64,000 nt of DNA from CAVQAH01 sp963784195 (GCA_963784195.1 CAWARA010000032.1:248001-312000); one strand, 5' to 3'. Shown: positions 26,085-34,955, counted from the first letter of the stretch. Notes: a model not told the origin generated them from the letters alone. Numbers and translations are program-made.

Positions 26085-27428
26085 GGCGATGATTATAGTG
26101 GCCGCGCGGCGAGCTAGCCGTCTTGACACGCTCGATTCTGAGTTTTTGAGTCAAGGCTGCGGGGCAAGGCCGTACGGACGTGAGCGCGGCGTTATCAAGC
26201 CATGCCACCCGGCGAGGCGGAGCCTCGCGAGCACGGCGTTCGCACTCCTGTTGCTCACGCTGCTGCCGCGTGCGCTTTCCGCACAGACACTGCCCGCCGG
26301 GCCAGCCACCGCATTCGACGGACGGCTGGCCGCGGGCGCCGAGGTGGTCGCCACAATCGGCGATCACGACGAGTCGGCGTTCTTCAACTACACCGACTAC
26401 GAGCACAACGTCCTGCGGATGTTCAGGGTCGCGCTGTCCGGCAGCTGGCGCCCGTTCGAACGGCTGGCCTTCGTCGGCGAGGTGCAGTCGGAGGACCTGA
26501 CCGAGGTGCGGCCATATGCCGCTTACGTCAGGATCAGACCGATCCGATCGGTCCCGCTCGACATCCAGGCGGGCCGGATCCCGCCGGTGTTCGGATCGTT
26601 CGGACGCCGCGCCTACAACGTCAACAATCCGGTGATCGGCTACCCGCTCGCTTATCAGTACCTCACGTCGCTTCGTCCGGACGCGATTCCCGCGACGCAT
26701 GACGATCTGCTGCGCATGCGCGCCCGCGGGTGGCTCGCCACGTATCCAATCGGATCGCCGGACCCGGCACCGGGAATCCCGCTCATCTCCGCCTTTCGGT
26801 GGGACACCGGCCTGCAGGCGCACTGGCGGCAGGGACTTCTGGAACTGGCGGGCGCGGTGACGACAGGCACGCTCTCGGATCCTCAGGTCAGCGACAATAA
26901 CAGCGGACGCCAGATCTCGGGCCGCGTCGCGCTGCATCCTGTCACCGGCCTGATCGTCGGTGGATCCGCCGCGCACGGCGAATGGCTCGATCGCCACGTG
27001 ATGGAACTGCTGCCGTCCGGAACGCCGACGTACGATCAGACAGCGTGGGGTCTGGACGCCGAGTACTCACGCGATCACTGGATTGTGCGTGCGGAGCTGG
27101 TCAAGAGCCGTTGGCAGGTGCCCTTCGCGGCATTGGCGACCGCCGAGGACATGGACGCGTTCGGCGCGTGGGTCGAGGGCAGGTATCGGCTGACGCCCGG
27201 ATCTTCCTGGGCGCGCGGCTCGATCATCTCGGCTTCTCGAAGCTGCTGACCGACGACGCGCGCGCGCTCGTCACGTGGGACGCCCCGGTAACCCGCGTCG
27301 AAACTGCCGTCGGCTATTACCTGCAGCGCAATCTCGTCGCCCGCGTGACGGTCCAATACAACAACCGCGACGGCGGGCGGATTGAAAGGCGAACGTATTT
27401 TGCGGGGCAGCTTGCGTATTGGTTCTAA
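26083..27428 (+). CDS. Outer-membrane beta-barrel (porin-like) protein, frameshifted
   Basis: A secreted barrel-like protein of about 400 mature residues. The signal peptide is PARRSLASTAFALLLLTLLP ending in LSAQ. Alternating strands such as SFGRRAYNVNNPVIGYPLAY, HWIVRAELVKSRWQVPF and NLVARVTVQYNNRDGG resemble phosphate-selective or general porins, and the protein ends in FAGQLAYWF. The frame changes near 27197: YRLTPG continues as IFLGARLDHLGFSKL if one base is restored. The true start is unclear, because the signal peptide has no good start codon near it. The ATG at 26083 is the nearest with GAGG upstream. It precedes the cupredoxin/two-component operon. Confidence 0.65.
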
Positions 27429-27688
27429 TCGGGTGGCTCCGGCCGGGCGCGTGGCTCGTCTGAGCCGACATGCGTCAGCGATCGGTCGACGCCGGCTCCG
27501 AAGGAGCCGGCAAGGCCAGGCGCCGTCCGCGAAGCGCGTGAGCGAGCAGGCGCGGGGCCCCACCGAGCACCGAAATGCTGACATGATCTTGATCGAACTT
27601 CTGTCCTCTCCCTCGCGCTCCTGATCGGCCCGCCGTCGCGCCGGGCGACGCGCCGCCCGAGGCGGCCAACGGCGCCATTCGCGGACGT
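27429..27688. other. Spacer with hairpins; probable true start of the next gene
   Basis: Hairpin-forming GCCGGCTCCGAAGGAGCCGGC lies near 27490-27510, with further GC-rich dyads after it. Bases about 27600-27688 encode signal-peptide-like LSLALLIGP and, in the frame of the next gene, PAVAPGDAPPEAANGAIRGR. The gene therefore probably starts upstream of 27689 with a frameshift. Confidence 0.4.
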
Positions 27689-28267
27689 GTGGAGCTGAGA
27701 AGCGCTCCCGCTGAACCGTCGCGCCGGCCGAACGTCTCCGACCTCGGCATGCCGTCGGTGCACGGATCGACGGACCGGCGGCGCAGCGTCGTCTATCTCG
27801 ATCCGGCGCCGCAACCGGCGTTCGGTCCGCGTGAAGAACGGCGCGCGCGCATGGATCAGCGCGACGAGACCTTCGTGCCGCACGTGCTGGCGATCGTCGC
27901 CGGGACGGTCGTCGACTTTCCGAACAACGACCAGACGTTTCACAATGTGTTCTCGCTGTCGAAGGAACAGCCGTTCGATCTCGGCCGCTACGCGGCGGGA
28001 CGATCGAAGTCCGTGCGCTTCGATCGGCCGGGCATCGTCCGCGTGTTCTGCGATATCCACGCGCACATGAGCGCGTTCATCCTGGTCTTCGCACATCGTT
28101 ACTTCGCGGTGACCGACGAGAACGGACGATTCCGCATCGATCATGTTCCGCCCGGCAGCTACAACGTGGTGGCGTGGAACGATTCGGCGTCCGAGGATTC
28201 GCGCCAGGTCGTCGTCCCTGATAGTGGTGGAGATGTCGAACTGAACTTCGTGCTCGGACGCCGATGA
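27689..28267 (+). CDS. Cupredoxin-like exported protein (methylamine-utilization-like)
   Basis: A 192-residue stretch with a plastocyanin-like copper site. The ligands would be His in NNDQTFHNVFSLS, then Cys and His in VFCDIHAHMSAFILV. The C-terminal part (FAVTDENGRFRIDHVPPGSY to NFVLGRR) is a carboxypeptidase-regulatory-like beta-sandwich. Annotators often call this arrangement a methylamine utilization protein. The GTG at 27689 is only the longest open start; family-like sequence extends upstream (AANGAIRGRVELRS), so the N-terminus and signal peptide are incomplete here. The stop overlaps the histidine kinase start (ATGA), so the two are co-translated. Confidence 0.75.
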   Translation: MELRSAPAEPSRRPNVSDLGMPSVHGSTDRRRSVVYLDPAPQPAFGPREERRARMDQRDETFVPHVLAIVAGTVVDFPNNDQTFHNVFSLSKEQPFDLGRYAAGRSKSVRFDRPGIVRVFCDIHAHMSAFILVFAHRYFAVTDENGRFRIDHVPPGSYNVVAWNDSASEDSRQVVVPDSGGDVELNFVLGRR

Positions 28268-30078
28268 GCCTCTTCTCGTCGCTGACCAATCGAATCTTCG
28301 TCGCCACCGCGGCACTCGCCGTGCTGGCCATCGCCATCGCTGTCTATCAGATCAACGTTGCCGTCACCGCCCAGGCCGAGAACGAGCTGCGTCGCGGCCT
28401 CGAGGAAGCCGGAATGCTGGTCGAAGAGCATCGGACCACCCTCTTCGAGCACTTCTCGCGCGAGGCGCGCCTCGTCGCCGATCTCCCGGTGATCAAGGCG
28501 GCGATGGCGACCGGGCACCCGCCGACTGTCCAGCCAATCGCCGAGACCCATCAACGCAGCATTGCGGCTGACCTGTTCGTGGTCACCGATCCAGGCGGCC
28601 GCGTACTCGCCGAGGCCGGCCGCGTGCGCATGCCGGTCGGCGATGAGGTCGTCGCTGCGACCATCAGTCAGGCGACGTCAGGACATGAAGCCACGTCGCT
28701 GTGGCCCGTGCAGGGAGCCGTCCTCCAGGTCGTCTCCGTACCGAGTTATACGGGACCGGAGCTGATGGGAACGGTGACGGTCGGATCCAGCCTGGACGCA
28801 GAGGCGCTGGGACGTTTCAAGGCACTCACCAACAGCGAGATCGCGTTCGCCATTCGCGGCCGGGTCCAGGCGTCGACGCTCGACGCGCGCTACAACGAGC
28901 AGCTGACTCAGTTGATCGCCAGCCCGACCGTCACGCAGATCGAACTCGGCGACAGTGTGTATGCCGCCGTCAGCCGTCCGCTTTCGCTCGCGGTGACCGA
29001 AGGGGTCACAGCAGCCGGGACCCTCCCGGTCAGCGCATTGATTCTCCGGTCGCGAACGGAGCGGCTCAGATTTCTCAGCGACGTCCACCGGCGTATCGCG
29101 GTGACGGCGTTCCTCGCCGTCATGGCGGCCACGCTCCTCAGCTACTTCATCGCGCGAACGATCACGAGGCCGCTTGGCGTGATTACCGCCACGATGCGTC
29201 ACATGGCCGCAACGGGCGATCTGACGCGACGCCTTCCCGAACGTGCGGAAGGCCGCTGGGAGGACGAGGACGCGCGCCTCCTGGCGTCGACGTTCAACAC
29301 GATGACCGACTCCATCGCGAAATTCCAGCGCGAGGCTTCCCAGCGCGAACGTCTGTCGTCGCTCGGCCGGCTCTCGACCGTCATCGCGCACGAGATCCGG
29401 AACCCGTTGATGATCATCAAGACCGCGCTCCGGCCTTTGAAGGGGGTCAACGCCTCGCCCGACACCGTCCGCGCCGCGGCCCAGGACATCGACGAAGAGG
29501 TCGTCCGCCTGAATCGCATCGTGACCGAGGTGCTGGATTTCGCCCGGCCCATCAACTTCGACCGCGCGCCCGCCGACGTCAATGCCCTCTGCGCCGACGC
29601 CGTCCGTGCCACCCAGTCGGAGTGCCCCGAGGTCCTGATCACCCTGGATCTGGAGAGCCGGCTCCCCCCCATCGAAACCGACGCCGAACGGCTGCGGTTG
29701 GCACTCGTCAACATCCTCACGAACGCGCGGCACGCCGTCCTGGCCGGCACGGCCGCCAGCGCCACGGGATCCGCCCAGGGCGTGGCCACCCCCTCCAGGG
29801 GAGGCGGACAGGGCCCTGCCCTGATCCGCGTCACCACCCGCCGGGCAGGCACTTCGAGGGTTGCGATCGAGGTCCGCGATCGAGGCACGGGCATTGCAGC
29901 CGAAGATTTGCCCCGCGTGTTCGACCCATACTTCACGACCCGGCGGACTGGCACCGGGCTGGGGTTGGCGATCTCGCGAAACATCATCGAAGGCCTCGGT
30001 GGAACCATCGGCGTCACGAGCCGGCCCGGTGCCGGCACCGAGGTTTGCATCGAGTTGCCAGCCGCAGTTGAACGCTGA
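28264..30078 (+). CDS. Membrane sensor histidine kinase with HAMP domain
   Basis: A 604-residue kinase. Helix 1 is at residues 10-32 and helix 2 near 275-297, enclosing a periplasmic sensor domain of about 240 residues. HAMP follows (ARTITRPLGVITATMRHMAA). The dimerization/phosphoacceptor motif is TVIAHEIRNPLMIIKTAL. The ATPase domain has an N-box in NILTNARHAV, G1 in DRGTGIAAEDLP, the F-box FDPYFTTR and G2 in GTGLGLAISRNI. It overlaps the cupredoxin gene by four bases and the regulator follows at once. The periplasmic signal may involve the cupredoxin or copper; that is inference. Confidence 0.93.
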   Translation: MSLFSSLTNRIFVATAALAVLAIAIAVYQINVAVTAQAENELRRGLEEAGMLVEEHRTTLFEHFSREARLVADLPVIKAAMATGHPPTVQPIAETHQRSIAADLFVVTDPGGRVLAEAGRVRMPVGDEVVAATISQATSGHEATSLWPVQGAVLQVVSVPSYTGPELMGTVTVGSSLDAEALGRFKALTNSEIAFAIRGRVQASTLDARYNEQLTQLIASPTVTQIELGDSVYAAVSRPLSLAVTEGVTAAGTLPVSALILRSRTERLRFLSDVHRRIAVTAFLAVMAATLLSYFIARTITRPLGVITATMRHMAATGDLTRRLPERAEGRWEDEDARLLASTFNTMTDSIAKFQREASQRERLSSLGRLSTVIAHEIRNPLMIIKTALRPLKGVNASPDTVRAAAQDIDEEVVRLNRIVTEVLDFARPINFDRAPADVNALCADAVRATQSECPEVLITLDLESRLPPIETDAERLRLALVNILTNARHAVLAGTAASATGSAQGVATPSRGGGQGPALIRVTTRRAGTSRVAIEVRDRGTGIAAEDLPRVFDPYFTTRRTGTGLGLAISRNIIEGLGGTIGVTSRPGAGTEVCIELPAAVER

Positions 30079-30079
30079 C

Positions 30080-31465
30080 ATGGAAACAGTAGCAAACCGT
30101 ATACGAATGACGACTGGATCCATCCTGCTCGTTGACGACGAGACGAAGATCCTCAATGCACTGGCCAACGCGCTGCGCGACGAAGGCCACGAGGTGGTGG
30201 CCACCAGCAGCCCCCGCGAAGCACAGCGGCTGCTGACCACGCGCATGTTCGACCTGCTCGTCGTCGACAACCTGATGCCGGATCTGACCGGCCTCGATCT
30301 GATTCGCGACCTGAGCGGCGTGGTCTCGGCCGAGAAACCGCAGATCGTGATGATGACCGCGCACGCGACGATCGAGAGCGCCATCGAGGCGATGAAACTC
30401 GGCGCGTTCGACTATCTGCAGAAGCCGTTCGAGGTCGACGAGCTGCTCGTCGTGGCCAGCCGGGCCCTCGATCACCACCGGCTGCACACCCACCACCGCT
30501 ATCTGATCAGCGAACGCGACGCCGAGTTCAATCACTACGGCATCGTCGGCAAGAACCGCCGCATGCAGGAGGTCATCCGCACGGCGCAGGTCGTCGCGCA
30601 GTCGAAGAGCACCGTCCTCATCACGGGAGAGACCGGCACCGGGAAGGAAATGGTCGCGCGTGCGATCCACTATCACAGCGCGCAGCGCGAGATGCCGTTG
30701 ATCAAGGTGAACTGCGCGGCGATCCCGGAAACCCTGCTGGAATCGGAGCTTTTTGGCCATGTTCGCGGCGCGTTCACCGGTGCCATGACCAGCAAGCGCG
30801 GCAAGTTCGCGCTCGCCGACGGCGGGACGATGTTCCTCGACGAGATCGCGACGATGAGCCCGACGCTGCAGTCGAAGCTGTTGCGGGTGTTGCAGGAACG
30901 CGAGTTCGAGCCGCTTGGGTCCGAGCGCACGCAGAAGGTCGACGTCCGTGTCATCGCCGCAACCAACCGCGATCTGCGCGCGCTCGTCTCCGATGGTCGC
31001 TTCCAGGAGGATCTCTACTATCGCCTGAACGTCATTCCCATTCACATTCCGCCGCTGCGCGAACGCCGCGAAGACATTCCTGTGCTCGTCGAACACTTCA
31101 TCTCGAAGCACGCGCAACGCGCCGGCAAACGGATCGACGCCATCGCGCCCGGCGTGATGGAAGCACTGCAATCGTCAGACTGGCCCGGCAACGTGCGCGA
31201 GCTGGAGAACACGATGGAACGCGCCGTCGTGCTCTCGCAGCGCTCGATCATCGGTCCCGATGCGATGCTCGTTGCTGATGGCGGCGGCTCGCCGCCACCA
31301 GGCCTGCCGTCACTGAACCTTCGCAGCAATCTGGACTGGACCGAACGCGAAACCGTCAAGCGCGCGCTCGAATCATCCAACGGCATCAAGAAGGACGCCG
31401 CGGAAGCGATGGGCATCAGCCAGCGCGCGCTCAGCTATTACCTGGCGAAGCATCGGGTGGAGTAG
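30080..31465 (+). CDS. NtrC-family sigma-54-dependent response regulator
   Basis: A 461-residue regulator. The receiver domain has acidic DDE near residue 17, phospho-Asp in VVDNLMPDLTGLD and Lys in LQKPFEVDE. The AAA+ domain has Walker A GETGTGKE, the sigma-54 loop RGAFTGAM, Walker B GGTMFLDEIA and arginine-finger region AATNRDLRAL. The C-terminal Fis-type helix-turn-helix is KKDAAEAMGISQRALSYYLA. Start codon is the ATG at 30080, one base after the kinase stop. The longer upstream frame overlaps the kinase and is a shadow. It should activate sigma-54 promoters when phosphorylated by the adjacent kinase. Confidence 0.95.
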   Translation: METVANRIRMTTGSILLVDDETKILNALANALRDEGHEVVATSSPREAQRLLTTRMFDLLVVDNLMPDLTGLDLIRDLSGVVSAEKPQIVMMTAHATIESAIEAMKLGAFDYLQKPFEVDELLVVASRALDHHRLHTHHRYLISERDAEFNHYGIVGKNRRMQEVIRTAQVVAQSKSTVLITGETGTGKEMVARAIHYHSAQREMPLIKVNCAAIPETLLESELFGHVRGAFTGAMTSKRGKFALADGGTMFLDEIATMSPTLQSKLLRVLQEREFEPLGSERTQKVDVRVIAATNRDLRALVSDGRFQEDLYYRLNVIPIHIPPLRERREDIPVLVEHFISKHAQRAGKRIDAIAPGVMEALQSSDWPGNVRELENTMERAVVLSQRSIIGPDAMLVADGGGSPPPGLPSLNLRSNLDWTERETVKRALESSNGIKKDAAEAMGISQRALSYYLAKHRVE

Positions 31466-31477
31466 GTTCACGACGAA

Positions 31478-31610
31478 GATCCGTGGTCCGTGGTCCGTGG
31501 TCCGTGATCCGCGTTGATCCGCGTCCCGTTGATCCGCGTCCCGTTGATCCGCGTCCCGTTGATCCGCGTCCCGTCATCCGCGTCCCGTGTTCCCCCATTC
31601 GCGTTTACGA
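31478..31610. repeat. Word arrays: CCGTGGT then tandem 15-mer GTCCCGTTGATCCGC
   Basis: Three CCGTGGT-type words are followed by about four near-perfect copies of a 15-base unit (about 31508-31580). No inverted partner array is evident. The rest of the 305-base gap (to 31771) holds no gene I can support; the promoter of the next gene must be here. Confidence 0.7.
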
Positions 31611-31771
31611 GACCCGTAACCGTTTTCGGCAGCTGTAAGGCCCACCCCCTCAGGATTCGCTGTTAGGCGAGTGTTTCCGGCGGTGCTCGCGGGCACCGTG
31701 CTTGCCTCTGTCGTCTGGCCAGGGAGACGTGCATCTGAAACACGCCACTTCTCTCTCACTGGAGTTCTGCC

Positions 31772-32221
31772 ATGACACGACACGCTTCTCAGCTGATTGC
31801 GGTGATTGCACTGGTGTACGTTCTTGGGGCTGCTTGCGGCGGCGGAAGCTATGATGGCGGATCGCCGACCGGTCCAGGTGGCGGAACGTCGGGTGGGATC
31901 GGCGCCACGGTCACGATCAAAGCGGACGGGACGCTCGACCCGAAGGAAATCCGGATTGCTCCCGGCGAGCGGGTCCGTTTCATTAATCAGGATTCGCGTC
32001 AGCACCAGCCGACATCGAATCCGCATCTGCAGCACACCGACTGCCCCCCTGCCAACCTGCCCATCATGGCCACCGGCGACAGCATGAACACCGGCGTGTT
32101 CGAGCGGGCCGTGGTTTGCGGCATTCACGATCATCTAAACCCCGACGCGGCGCCCCTGCAGGGCACAATCCGAGTCGGCGGCGCGGAGGGTCCCGGCGGG
32201 CCGGTGTATCTGAAACACTGA
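31772..32221 (+). CDS. Cupredoxin-like lipoprotein, paralog 1
   Basis: A 149-residue lipoprotein with signal MTRHASQLIAVIALVYVLGA and lipobox AAC. A Gly/Ser/Thr-rich linker and a plastocyanin-like domain follow (TVTIKADGTLDPKEIRIAPG, ERVRFINQDSRQHQPTSNPH). Candidate metal ligands include several His and Cys, notably NPHLQHTDCPP and VVCGIHDHLNP. The pattern H-x2-H-x2-C ... CGxHDH differs from classical blue-copper sites and is shared with the paralog at 33.7 kb. The two cysteines could form a disulfide or bind metal. It is probably an envelope electron carrier or copper binder. Confidence 0.82.
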   Translation: MTRHASQLIAVIALVYVLGAACGGGSYDGGSPTGPGGGTSGGIGATVTIKADGTLDPKEIRIAPGERVRFINQDSRQHQPTSNPHLQHTDCPPANLPIMATGDSMNTGVFERAVVCGIHDHLNPDAAPLQGTIRVGGAEGPGGPVYLKH

Positions 32222-32225
32222 CCCG

Positions 32226-32411
32226 TGTGAAGAGTGCAAAGTGCAGAGTGCAAGGTGCAGAGTGCAGGGTGCTGTGCTGTGCAGGTGCTGGTTGCCTCGT
32301 GAGACGCAAGCCGGGCCTCGTGAGACGCAAGCCGGGCAAAGAAGCAACACGAGCACTTGCACGGCACAGCACTGTGCACTCTGCACTTTGCACCTGCACT
32401 CTGCACTTTGA
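32226..32411. repeat. Paired inverted word array (GTGCAGA family) with inner direct repeat
   Basis: The left array AGTGCAAAGTGCAGAGTGC (about 32226-32268) pairs with GCACTCTGCACTTTGCACC on the right (about 32373-32411). Inside, GGTGCTGTGCTGTGC pairs with GCACGGCACAGCAC, and the loop holds two copies of a 21-base unit containing CTCGTGAGACGCAAGCC. The array separates the lipoprotein and DUF5777 genes. Confidence 0.8.
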
Positions 32412-32425
32412 TAAGGAGCCATCAT

Positions 32426-33250
32426 TTGAGGTCATTCGTCGTCACTGTTGTAGCCGTTCTCGCAATTCCTGCTCTGGTCTTCGCGCAGACTCCACCGCCC
32501 CAGCCCCCCGAGCGTGCCGATCCGGACGTCCGCATCGATCCCCTGCAGCCTGATTTCACCCTCGCGGCGTTGCCGACAACGCTGCGGATGCCGAGGGGCA
32601 AGTTTGCGTTTCGCATCACGCATCGGTTCACGAGACCGCTGGGGCGCGGCAACTTCGGCGACCTCCTGGCAGACGCATTCGGCTTCGACGGCGGCGCGCA
32701 GATCGGCCTCGAGCTGCGATACGGGTTGTTCAGCGGGACGCAGGTCGGCGTCCACCGCACGAGCGATCGCACCATCCAGGTCTTCGGCCAGCACAACTTC
32801 CTGAACGAACGCGACGGCAAGCTATTCGGCCTCGACTTCCTCGCGACGATCGAAGGTGAGGAGAACCTTCAGGAACGGCACAAGTCCGCCGTCGGCGCCA
32901 TCGTCTCGCGCTCGCTCGGGAAGTTCGCATCGCTGTACGCAGAACCGATCGCGGTGTTCAACTCGAACCCGTTCGAGATCGGCGACAACCACACGTTCAT
33001 GCTCGGACTCGGGGCACGAGTGCGCTTCCTGCCCTCGTGGTACGCCGTCGCCGAGTACGCACCACGGCTTGCCGGCTATGACCCTGACACGGCGCATATC
33101 AGCTTCGGCGTCGAGGGGCGCGCCGGCGGCCACTCGTTCCAGATCAATTTCTCGAACGACTTTGCGACCACCTACGGGCAAATCGCACAAGGTGCGCTGA
33201 ACAACGACGACTGGTTCATCGGCTTCAATATCTCGAGGAAGTTTTTTTAG
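32426..33250 (+). CDS. DUF5777-like outer-membrane beta-barrel protein
   Basis: A 274-residue exported barrel. The signal peptide (FVVTVVAVLAIPALVFAQ) precedes a Pro-rich segment and then strands starting at RGKFAFRITHRFTRPLGRGN and ending ISRKFF with terminal Phe. The length and the FDGGAQIGLELRYGLFSGTQ pattern match DUF5777 barrels. I chose the TTG at 32426 because AAGGAG lies eight bases upstream; the open frame before it is translated repeat. It lies between two cupredoxin-like lipoprotein genes in the same direction, so a shared envelope redox or metal role is plausible. Confidence 0.8.
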   Translation: MRSFVVTVVAVLAIPALVFAQTPPPQPPERADPDVRIDPLQPDFTLAALPTTLRMPRGKFAFRITHRFTRPLGRGNFGDLLADAFGFDGGAQIGLELRYGLFSGTQVGVHRTSDRTIQVFGQHNFLNERDGKLFGLDFLATIEGEENLQERHKSAVGAIVSRSLGKFASLYAEPIAVFNSNPFEIGDNHTFMLGLGARVRFLPSWYAVAEYAPRLAGYDPDTAHISFGVEGRAGGHSFQINFSNDFATTYGQIAQGALNNDDWFIGFNISRKFF

Positions 33251-33263
33251 TCGAGTCTTGGGG

Positions 33264-33618
33264 GGGACGGAGAGAACGGGGACGGAGGGGACGGAGGGAA
33301 CGGAACAAGCTTCAACTCAGAGAAACGGAGAAACGGAGACACGCCGTGGATTCACTAGGGTGTCACCGCTCGGCGGCCGATGGCGGCCCGGCCCTTGGCC
33401 GGGCCGAGCGATCACACGACACCCCGCGGACACAAGCTGCCTGTGATGCGGGGGCAGCTTGCGTCCGTGGGGTGTCGTGTGATCGCCCGCCGCGCAAGCG
33501 CGGCGGCATCGGCGGACCGCGGTGACCAGCAACCGGTGCCAAGCCCGCCAGATCCGTTTCCTCCGTTCCTCCGTTTCTCCGAGTTGAAGCTCGTTCCGTT
33601 CCCTCCGTCCCCTCCGTG
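33264..33618. repeat. Composite cloverleaf element, copy 3
   Basis: Outer arrays of GGACGGAGG-type words (33264-33340 and about 33558-33618) flank the core. The 33-bp stem is 33408-33440 with 33454-33486, closing a 13-nt loop. It carries one A-C mismatch and one G-T pair. The GGCCCGGCC hairpin has loop CTT instead of ATC. The last hairpin is GCCGCGC-AA-GCGCGGC. The element lies between the DUF5777 gene and the second cupredoxin lipoprotein gene. Confidence 0.85.
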
Positions 33619-33644
33619 ACCGTGACCGTGACCGTGACCGTGAC
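33616..33644. repeat. Hexamer tandem repeat (CGTGAC)
   Basis: About five copies of CGTGAC directly abut the right arm of the composite element, 41 bases upstream of the next start codon. They look like a short slippage array. Confidence 0.75.
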
Positions 33645-33684
33645 AAACGAGGAAACGAGCCAGCACCTGAATAGAGGAGAACGA

Positions 33685-34095
33685 ATGCGTAATCGAGTAG
33701 GAACTTATCTCGCGGCTGCCGTGCTGATGGCGACCGCGATTGCCTGTGGCGGCGGAGACGATGGAGGATCGCCGCTGGACCCTACGCCACCGAGTGGAAG
33801 TCCAGGACCGAGTGGCGCGACGATCACGATCACCAACGGTGCGGTATCGCCATCAAGCGTGACCATCGCCGCGGGCCAGAGCGTTACCTTCGTGAACAAC
33901 GACAACCGGGCGCACGACATGGCGTCGGATCCGCATCCGGTGCATTCGACGTGTCCGCAGATGAATGCCGTCGGAAATATTCCGCCAGGCGGAACGCGCA
34001 GCAGCAACGCGTTCCCGACCGCGCGGACGTGCGGCTTCCACGATCACAACGATGACACCAATCGATCGCTCCAGGGAACGGTGGTCATTCAGTAG
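33685..34095 (+). CDS. Cupredoxin-like lipoprotein, paralog 2
   Basis: A 136-residue lipoprotein with signal MRNRVGTYLAAAVLMATAIA and lipobox IAC. The domain matches paralog 1: ITITNGAVSPSSVTIAAGQS, NNDNRAHDMASDPHPVHSTC and RTCGFHDHNDDTNRSLQGTV. The shared pattern is D/N-PH-x2-H-x2-CP ... CG-x-HDH ... LQGT. The ATG at 33685 has GAGGAGAACGA upstream. The frame runs open into the hexamer repeat before it, but that is not the real start. It is likely an envelope copper or electron-transfer protein working with its paralog. Confidence 0.83.
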   Translation: MRNRVGTYLAAAVLMATAIACGGGDDGGSPLDPTPPSGSPGPSGATITITNGAVSPSSVTIAAGQSVTFVNNDNRAHDMASDPHPVHSTCPQMNAVGNIPPGGTRSSNAFPTARTCGFHDHNDDTNRSLQGTVVIQ

Positions 34096-34106
34096 CAGCG
34101 TTAATG

Positions 34107-34170
34107 CGATGGGCTAAGGGCAATGGTCATTTTCCGAGCCCATCAGCCCATCGCCCATCGCCCATCGCCC
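34107..34170. repeat. Paired inverted word array (CGCCCAT)
   Basis: GATGGGCTAAGGGCAATGG on the left pairs with tandem CGCCCATCGCCCAT on the right, between convergent genes. The same word recurs at 45.3 and 46.3 kb. Confidence 0.75.
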
Positions 34171-34175
34171 ATTGA

Positions 34176-34955
34176 TCACCGCCCCGTGAACTTCGCCTTC
34201 CTCTTCTCCAGGAACGCCGTCGTCCCTTCCAGCTTGTCGTCGGACGAATAGCACAGCGCCTGCGCCAGCGTCTCGATCAGCAGACCCGAATCGAGATCGA
34301 CGCGGGCTGAGGCGTTCAGCGCAAGCTTGGCGAGGCGGGCGGCAAGCGGGCCTTGACGGAGGATGCGTCGGGCGAGCTCGCGCGCGCGGACCTGGAGTTG
34401 TGACGCGGGCATGATCGCCGTGACGAGGCCGATCTCGAGCGCCTGCTTGGCGTCGATGACATCGCCGCTGAGGATCAGGTGCTTCGCCCAGCCCATCCCG
34501 ACGACCTTTGGCAGCCGCTGCGTGGCGCCGGCGCCAGGGATGATCCCGAGGCCGAGCTCGGGCTGGCCGAATTTGGCGGAATCGGCCGCCACGCGGATGT
34601 CGCAGGCGAGCGCAAGCTCGCAGCCGCCGCCGAGCGCGTAACCGTTGACCGCGGCAATCGTGGGCCGTGGAAACCGCTCGACCTCGGCAAAGAGCGTCGA
34701 GTTGATGGCCGCCAGCCCGTCGTCACGCTGCCTGGCCCTGATGTCGTTGATGTCGGCGCCCGAGACGAACGACGACTCGCCGGCGCCGGTGATGATGAGG
34801 ACGCCGACCTCAGCGTCGGCGCCGAGCTCGACGAGGGCGGTGCGGAACTCCCGCACGGTTTCGAGGTCGAGCGCGTTCTTGACCGACGGCCGGTCGATCA
34901 CAATTGTGGCAACGCCGTCCTCGACCGCCACTCTGACGTTTTTGTACGTGGACAT
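34176..34955 (-). CDS. Enoyl-CoA hydratase/isomerase family protein
   Basis: A 259-residue crotonase-fold enzyme expected to hydrate enoyl-CoA in fatty-acid or related degradation. The oxyanion-hole segment is SSFVSGADINDIRAR and the second is NGYALGGGCELALACDIRVA. Both usual glutamates are present, in GGGCELA and in FGQPELGLGIIPGAGATQRL, so it is likely a true hydratase. It stands alone, divergent from a response regulator. The 3' end faces the CGCCCAT array. Confidence 0.92.
   Translation of the reverse strand: MSTYKNVRVAVEDGVATIVIDRPSVKNALDLETVREFRTALVELGADAEVGVLIITGAGESSFVSGADINDIRARQRDDGLAAINSTLFAEVERFPRPTIAAVNGYALGGGCELALACDIRVAADSAKFGQPELGLGIIPGAGATQRLPKVVGMGWAKHLILSGDVIDAKQALEIGLVTAIMPASQLQVRARELARRILRQGPLAARLAKLALNASARVDLDSGLLIETLAQALCYSSDDKLEGTTAFLEKRKAKFTGR

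Noticed and set aside
31478..31610. Rho-independent terminator after the NtrC-type regulator
   Set aside because: The tract is tandem and not clearly palindromic, and no T run follows it.
32357..32425. Upstream extension of the DUF5777 gene
   Set aside because: The extra residues translate the GTGCAGA word array; a TTG with AAGGAG is a better start.
33616..33684. Upstream extension of the second cupredoxin lipoprotein
   Set aside because: It reads the CGTGAC hexamer array; the ATG at 33685 has a strong ribosome binding site and begins the signal peptide.
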